Source of the DNA: Alistipes sp.
GTDB lineage: Bacteria > Bacteroidota > Bacteroidia > Bacteroidales > Rikenellaceae
Direction: 5' to 3'
NCBI GenBank assembly: GCA_020026335.1
Contig: JAHHQO010000010.1
Span: forward strand, 1-64,000
Length of the DNA: 64,000 nt
The notes beneath the pieces are model-generated. The model was not told the DNA's origin. It made no database searches and was given only the letters and a program-made list of their open reading frames with translations. Below are positions 59,653 to 64,000 of the stretch, one piece after another (position 1 is the first letter of the stretch; each line of letters begins with the position of its first letter). A program made the translations under genes and the position numbers.

Positions 59653-60177
59653 ATGAAAAAGATTATCATGATGATGGCTGCCTTCGTATTTGCAGCATCG
59701 ACATCTTTTGCGCAAGAAGAGTTGCCTGTTCCTCATAAAGTTGAAAATGTGGAAGTTCTCAATCTCGACGGTGAGCCGACAAAACTCCCCGGTTATGGTG
59801 AGAAAGCCCTCCTGATATTCTATGTAGACCCCGACCACCACAAGCAGAACGAGGATTTCACCTACGAGCTGGAAGAAAACGGCCGCGCTCACAGCGACAA
59901 CATTCAGGCTTTCGGCGTGATGAACCTCAAGGACGCCCCCTTCGTTCCCAACGGCATGGCCCGCAACATGGCCAAGAAACGTACCGCCAAGAACGGCGCG
60001 CTGGTACTCGCCGACCAGGAGAGAACCCTCAGTACCACATGGAAATTGGGCAAGTGCAACAACAAATTCTGCCTTATCATCGTTTCTAAAGAGGGTGAGT
60101 TGGTCTTCCTGCGTAAGGGCGAACTCACGGAACAGGACAAGGAAGATTTCTACAAAACTATTGAACTTTACAAATAA
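59653..60177 (+). CDS. periplasmic thioredoxin-fold protein without CxxC (YtfJ-like)
   Basis: 174 residues. Signal peptide MKKIIMMMAAFVFAASTSFA, then a thioredoxin-like domain: VLNLDGEPTKLPGYGEKALLIFYVDPDHH would be the strand before the usual redox motif, but no CxxC is present. Only two cysteines occur, in KCNNKFCL, four residues apart. The arrangement resembles the YtfJ group of unknown function. It is the first of three tightly packed genes (3 bases to the Omp85-like gene). Confidence 0.75.
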   Translation: MKKIIMMMAAFVFAASTSFAQEELPVPHKVENVEVLNLDGEPTKLPGYGEKALLIFYVDPDHHKQNEDFTYELEENGRAHSDNIQAFGVMNLKDAPFVPNGMARNMAKKRTAKNGALVLADQERTLSTTWKLGKCNNKFCLIIVSKEGELVFLRKGELTEQDKEDFYKTIELYK

Positions 60178-60180
60178 CAT

Positions 60181-61431
60181 ATGCAGATAAAGCGTAAATC
60201 TGCCATACTGCTCATACTACTCTCTACCGTTTTGCCCTCTGTGGGCCAGACGGTAGAGTCTATGTATATAAACAACGGAGACACAGTTAATTACAGCTAC
60301 ACGCCCGTAGCCCCGACACCCCAACAGCAAGTCATTGGGCAGGACTCGGTTACGCCGCGCAGGAAGCGTCTTTTCTTCGGCCGTATCATCGACTACTTCA
60401 GTCAATCGACCAAGGACCGCTCCTTCGAAAAGAAGATTGACTTCACCTTCGCAGGCGGTCCCAGCTACTCGAAGAACACCAGTCTGGGTATCGGTATCCT
60501 CGCAGCAGGTCTCTACCGTCTCGACCGCACCGACTCGGTGACTCCCCCTTCGAATGTATCCATCTTCGCCTCCATATCGGTGTCGGGATTCTATTCGCTG
60601 GGTGTGGAAGGTCACAACATTTTCCGCCGGAACAAGAACCGTATCGACTACACGGCGGCATTCACCTCCGCACCGCGCGATTTGTGGGGTATAGGTTACA
60701 ACTCGGGTCGTTACAATCAGGAGAGTTCCTACGTGGAGAAGCACTACAAGCTCAATATGCGTTATCTCCACCAGTTCCTGCCCAAGACCTTCATCGGTGC
60801 CATCATCGATTTTGAGCACACCACGGGTAAGAAGTTCAAGACCGCCAGCAGCGGTTATCAGGACATCGCCCACCAAAGACACAAATACACGATGTCGGGT
60901 GTGGGTGCACTTCTGGAGTACGACTCGCGCGACTTCATTCCCAACCCCTACCGCGGTATCTACCTCAGTTGGGAGGAGATGCTCTTCCCCAAGGGATTGG
61001 GCAACTGCTCCTCGTCAATCTGGCGCACACGACTCACCGCCGACTTCTACAAGGAGGTGTGGTCGTCGGGTGTTCTGGCTGCCGACCTCTATGCCGAGTT
61101 TAACTCGGAGGGTACACCCTGGCCCATGTTGGCACGTATGGGTGGCTCGCAGCGCATGAGAGGCTACTACGAAGGAAAATACACAGACAACGATATGATT
61201 ACCATTCAGATAGAGTTGCGTCAGCGAATTTGGAGACGCATCGGCTGCGTGGTGTGGGCAGGAGCCGGTAATGTGTTCCCCTCGCTCGAGAAATTCAACT
61301 GGTCTCACACCCTGCCCAACTATGGCGTGGGTCTGAGATGGGAGTTGAAGAAACGTATCAACGTCCGTTTGGATACAGGATTCGGTCGCAAGACCAGCGG
61401 TTTCCTGTTGAATATTAATGAGGCATTCTAA
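60181..61431 (+). CDS. Omp85-superfamily outer membrane protein lacking POTRA domains
   Basis: 416 residues. Signal peptide MQIKRKSAILLILLSTVLPSVG, about 50 linker residues, then directly a 16-strand D15/BamA-type barrel: KKIDFTFAGGPSYSKNTSLG begins strand 1, the lid-loop signature MGGSQRMRGYYEGKYTDND is near residue 320, and the end is FLLNINEAF with terminal Phe. BamA and TamA carry POTRA domains before the barrel; none fit here. Members of this short group are known in Bacteroidota but their job is mostly open. It lies between the thioredoxin-fold gene and the phosphoethanolamine transferase gene. Confidence 0.88.
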   Translation: MQIKRKSAILLILLSTVLPSVGQTVESMYINNGDTVNYSYTPVAPTPQQQVIGQDSVTPRRKRLFFGRIIDYFSQSTKDRSFEKKIDFTFAGGPSYSKNTSLGIGILAAGLYRLDRTDSVTPPSNVSIFASISVSGFYSLGVEGHNIFRRNKNRIDYTAAFTSAPRDLWGIGYNSGRYNQESSYVEKHYKLNMRYLHQFLPKTFIGAIIDFEHTTGKKFKTASSGYQDIAHQRHKYTMSGVGALLEYDSRDFIPNPYRGIYLSWEEMLFPKGLGNCSSSIWRTRLTADFYKEVWSSGVLAADLYAEFNSEGTPWPMLARMGGSQRMRGYYEGKYTDNDMITIQIELRQRIWRRIGCVVWAGAGNVFPSLEKFNWSHTLPNYGVGLRWELKKRINVRLDTGFGRKTSGFLLNINEAF

Positions 61432-61435
61432 AAAT

Positions 61436-63151
61436 ATGTGTAACAACCCAAGTACCAATAACACGGTGACAACAGACAAGCAGTTCCGCAACACCAAATT
61501 GTTGGCCTGCTACTTTTTCATCGCACAACTCGTCCCCAATGTGGGACTGGCCTACACGGAGTCTTACTCGGTGTGGACAATACTTTCGCTGCTACTTCTT
61601 CCCTCGGGATTCTTCATGCTGTGGAACGCCATCTCGAAGCGTTCGGGAGTGATGATTTTCGTTGCTTTCCCGCTCACCTTCCTCTGTGCATTCCAGATTG
61701 TGTTGCTCTATCTGTTCGGCGGGTCAATCATCGCCACGGATATGTTCACCAACGTGCTCACGACCAATCCCGGAGAGGCAACCGAACTGCTGGGTAACAT
61801 CTACCCTGCCGTGATATTTGTATGTGTGCTCTACCTGCCCATGTTGTGGTGGGCGGGTCGCGAATGGTATCACCACCGCGAAATCCCGATGGAGTTCAGA
61901 AAGAGAACCGCCAAAATCGGTGCCGTGATGATGGGTCTCGGTATGCTGTCGCTGATTCCTGCCTATGTCGTCAGCGAGGACAAGAGAGTCGTGCGCGAGG
62001 AGATTTTCCCGGCCAATGTCATCTACAACCTCGGTTTGAGCATCTCGGAGTACCACAAGACCCGCAATTTTGAGGAGACATCGAAGGATTTCCGCTACAA
62101 TGCCACACGCGACACGCTGACTCCCGAAAAGGAGATTTATGTCTATGTCATCGGTGAGGCATCGCGCGGCATGAGCTGGCAGCTGCTGGGCTATCCCCGA
62201 CAGACCAACCCCGAACTCTCGAAGACCGAGGGTCTGGTGTTGTTCCGCCATATGCTCACGCAGAGCAACACCACCCACAAAAGTGTGCCGATGATTCTCT
62301 CGTCGGTCGCCACTGACGAGCACGAGGAGCTCTACCGCCGAAAGGGTCTTCCCGCACTCTTCAACGAGGCAGGATTCGAGACGTGGTTCATCTCCAACCA
62401 GTCACCGCAAGGCGCGATGATTGACAACCTGGCTCACGATGCCATGCATGTGGAGTATATGGGTAATCCCCGTTACGATTGTCAGATGATTGAGTGCATG
62501 AAGAAGCACATCGAGAGTTCATCTGCCAAGAAGATGTTGTTCGTGCTACACAGCTACGGCTCGCACTTCTCCTACCATCAGCGTTATCCGCGTGAGTTTG
62601 CCCGCTTCCTCCCCGATGACGATGTCGCCATCTCGGCACAGAACATCGACATCCTGCGCAACGCCTACGACAACTCGATACTCTACACCGACCACTTCCT
62701 GGCGCAGACTATCAAGTATCTCTCGTCACTCGATGGCGTTGCCTCGGCACTGCTCTACTGCGCCGACCACGGTGAGGATTTGTTGGACGATTCTCGTCAC
62801 CGTTTCCTCCACGCTTCGCCCACCACAACGGCTTATCAGTTGTGGGTGGCTTCGTTGGCGTGGTTCTCAAAAGACTATGAGGCCTTCTACCCCCAAAAGG
62901 TAGCCATTGCACGCGACCACGCCACGGCAGATGCCACCTCGCACTCGATGTTCCACACGATGGCCGACATCGCCTCCATCAAGAGCCCCTATGTCAAGGA
63001 GAATGTAGCCCTCACAAGCGAGGCTTTCGACCACACGTTGCCGCGCCGTTATCTCAACGACCACAACCACGCCGTTCCCTTCATCAAGACAGGTTTGAAG
63101 CCCGAAGATTTGGCTTTCTTCAAGAAGCACGGCATCACTATCGAAGAATAG
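61436..63151 (+). CDS. phosphoethanolamine transferase (EptA-type, lipid A modification)
   Basis: 571 residues. About five membrane helices (residues 20-170; e.g. WTILSLLLLPSGFFMLW, FLCAFQIVLLYLFGG) precede a periplasmic alkaline-phosphatase/sulfatase-fold domain. Motifs: VIGEASRGMSWQLLGYPRQT, the probable nucleophile Thr in SNTTHKSVPMILSS, and the metal site DHGEDLLDDSRHRFLH. These enzymes add phosphoethanolamine to lipid A phosphates. The ATG at 61436 lies 4 bases after the preceding stop; an in-frame ATG at 61418 would overlap it. Terminator follows. Confidence 0.92.
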   Translation: MCNNPSTNNTVTTDKQFRNTKLLACYFFIAQLVPNVGLAYTESYSVWTILSLLLLPSGFFMLWNAISKRSGVMIFVAFPLTFLCAFQIVLLYLFGGSIIATDMFTNVLTTNPGEATELLGNIYPAVIFVCVLYLPMLWWAGREWYHHREIPMEFRKRTAKIGAVMMGLGMLSLIPAYVVSEDKRVVREEIFPANVIYNLGLSISEYHKTRNFEETSKDFRYNATRDTLTPEKEIYVYVIGEASRGMSWQLLGYPRQTNPELSKTEGLVLFRHMLTQSNTTHKSVPMILSSVATDEHEELYRRKGLPALFNEAGFETWFISNQSPQGAMIDNLAHDAMHVEYMGNPRYDCQMIECMKKHIESSSAKKMLFVLHSYGSHFSYHQRYPREFARFLPDDDVAISAQNIDILRNAYDNSILYTDHFLAQTIKYLSSLDGVASALLYCADHGEDLLDDSRHRFLHASPTTTAYQLWVASLAWFSKDYEAFYPQKVAIARDHATADATSHSMFHTMADIASIKSPYVKENVALTSEAFDHTLPRRYLNDHNHAVPFIKTGLKPEDLAFFKKHGITIEE

Positions 63152-63174
63152 AAAATAGTCGAACATACTATCGG

Positions 63175-63209
63175 AAAGGTCTTTGCCTTGAGGGCAAAGA
63201 CCTTTTTTT
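63175..63209 (+). terminator. terminator of the envelope operon
   Basis: AAAGGTCTTTGCC (63175..63187) pairs perfectly with GGCAAAGACCTTT (63193..63205) around TTGAG, followed by more T. Confidence 0.92.
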
Positions 63210-63246
63210 GCGTTTGGAGAGTAGCGGAATATCTAAAAATTTTCAT

Positions 63247-63254
63247 TAATTTTG
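63247..63254 (+). promoter_or_regulatory. -7 box for the antiporter gene
   Basis: TAATTTTG matches TAnnTTTG, 51 bases before the ATG at 63306. Confidence 0.5.
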
Positions 63255-63305
63255 CACCCTTTCCCACTCTTCCGCACGGGCGGAGAAAATGAATTTAGTA
63301 AGCCT

Positions 63306-64000
63306 ATGAACAACACACTCAACGAAAAGCAACCATCGGGCTGGGTCTCTATCCTCCCGTTCCTGTTCTTGCTGGCGGCATTGACCGTTGTCATACGTAT
63401 ATTCCAGACCGACGCACTCTCGGGTGCCAGTCAGGTCGCCCTCTTTGCGGCATCGGGTGTCGCTGTGGGCATCTCGATGATATTCTACAAAACACCGTGG
63501 AAACGCCTCGAGGACGCCATTGTCGAGAATCTCGGCGCGGTGACCACCTCGGTCATCATTCTGCTCCTCATCGGTGCAGTAGCCGGAACGTGGATGGTGA
63601 GCGGTGTGGTACCCACCATGATTTACTACGGCATCAAGATTCTCAATCCCGAAATCTTCCTCGCCGCCACCTGCGCCATCTGCGCCACCATCTCACTGAT
63701 GACGGGCAGTTCGTGGACCACGATTGCCACCGTAGGTGTCGCCCTTGTGGGTATCGGCACCGCTCTGGGATTTGACACCGGCTGGACGGCAGGTGCCATC
63801 ATCTCGGGGGCATACTTCGGCGATAAAATCTCGCCCCTCTCCGACACCACGGTATTGGCTTCTTCGGCCGGAGGTACTTCCCTCTTTTCGCACATCAAGT
63901 ACATGTTGATTACCACGGTGCCCTCCATCATCATTGCCCTCAGCATCTTCCTTCTGGCCAGCATCTTCCACGAGAGTTCGGAGTCCATATCATCGGATTT
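63306..64000 (+). CDS. NhaC-type Na+/H+ antiporter, 5' part (runs off the window)
   Basis: The first 231 codons of a membrane antiporter. N-terminal MNNTLNEKQPSGWVSILPFL, then six or so hydrophobic segments. ATISLMTGSSWTTIATVGVAL and IISGAYFGDKISPLSDTTVL are the NhaC-family signature motifs with the conserved polar residues in the membrane. Full-length members are about 450-500 residues, so roughly half is visible. It exchanges Na+ (or malate-Na+/lactate in some members) for H+. Confidence 0.92.
   Translation, partial: MNNTLNEKQPSGWVSILPFLFLLAALTVVIRIFQTDALSGASQVALFAASGVAVGISMIFYKTPWKRLEDAIVENLGAVTTSVIILLLIGAVAGTWMVSGVVPTMIYYGIKILNPEIFLAATCAICATISLMTGSSWTTIATVGVALVGIGTALGFDTGWTAGAIISGAYFGDKISPLSDTTVLASSAGGTSLFSHIKYMLITTVPSIIIALSIFLLASIFHESSESISSD

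Noticed and set aside
1..64000. CRISPR arrays, insertion sequences, prophage or integrase genes
   Set aside because: I looked for regular spaced repeats, transposase/integrase motifs and terminal inverted repeats and saw none.

Overview
The window is chromosomal DNA of a Bacteroidota bacterium, most likely a gut Bacteroidales of the Alistipes/Rikenellaceae kind. The phylum call rests on TAnnTTTG promoter boxes in front of many genes, absence of Shine-Dalgarno sequences, Omp85/PorV/OMP_b-brl_3 outer membrane proteins, a LytS/LytTR two-component pair, periplasmic GH2 and GH20 glycosidases, and a ResB-CcsA fusion. The genus is an impression from gene content and a GC content that looks like about 55-57%. 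Most of the window is dense core genome. I see no CRISPR array, insertion sequence, phage or integron.

Layout: (1) 1-3.9 kb: two near-tandem tRNA-Gly genes, an acyl-CoA synthetase and lepA (minus). (2) 4.3-12.4 kb: secreted GH2 beta-galactosidase, pheT, and a GH20 beta-hexosaminidase on the other strand. (3) 12.5-19.6 kb: mazG, a gamma-class carbonic anhydrase, a LytS-type sensor kinase and a LytTR regulator in one tight operon, followed by a Spy-like protein with a Cys/His/Lys tail and a large outer membrane protein with a His-rich tail. (4) 19.7-23.6 kb: a domain-swapped riboflavin deaminase/reductase, a membrane metallophosphoesterase, a decayed porin and a small lipoprotein. (5) 23.7-31.2 kb: an exopolysaccharide export and dTDP-rhamnose operon (wza-wzc-cpsB-rmlA-rmlC-rmlD-rmlB, minus). 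(6) 31.7-39.7 kb: a PiT transporter with a PhoU-like tail, fhs, tatAC, a nitroreductase and htpG. (7) 39.9-45.3 kb: a six-gene minus operon (dnaN, DnaQ-like exonuclease, LysM/LpoA-like protein, rex, an FAD-synthetase-only RibF, thioesterase). (8) 45.5-50.9 kb: nucleoside phosphorylase, a phosphohexomutase, M20 dipeptidase, glyA. (9) 51.4-56.3 kb: an 11-heme cytochrome c overlapping its maturation protein. (10) 56.6-64 kb: fabG, a PorV-like protein, a phosphotyrosine phosphatase, a DoxX gene broken by an in-frame stop, an envelope operon (thioredoxin-fold protein, POTRA-less Omp85, phosphoethanolamine transferase) and the start of a NhaC antiporter.

The strongest candidates for something undescribed are in region 3 and region 9. 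In region 3 the sensor kinase carries a Rho/cold-shock-like OB fold between its first two membrane helices. Three direct repeats at exact 21-bp spacing, the geometry expected for LytTR sites, lie between the regulator gene and the Cys-rich protein gene. In region 9 an unclassified 11-heme, doubly anchored cytochrome is translationally coupled to its own haem-ligation factor, with 21-bp-phased repeats upstream. Other observations are a probable sigma-54 promoter at htpG and two genes caught in decay.
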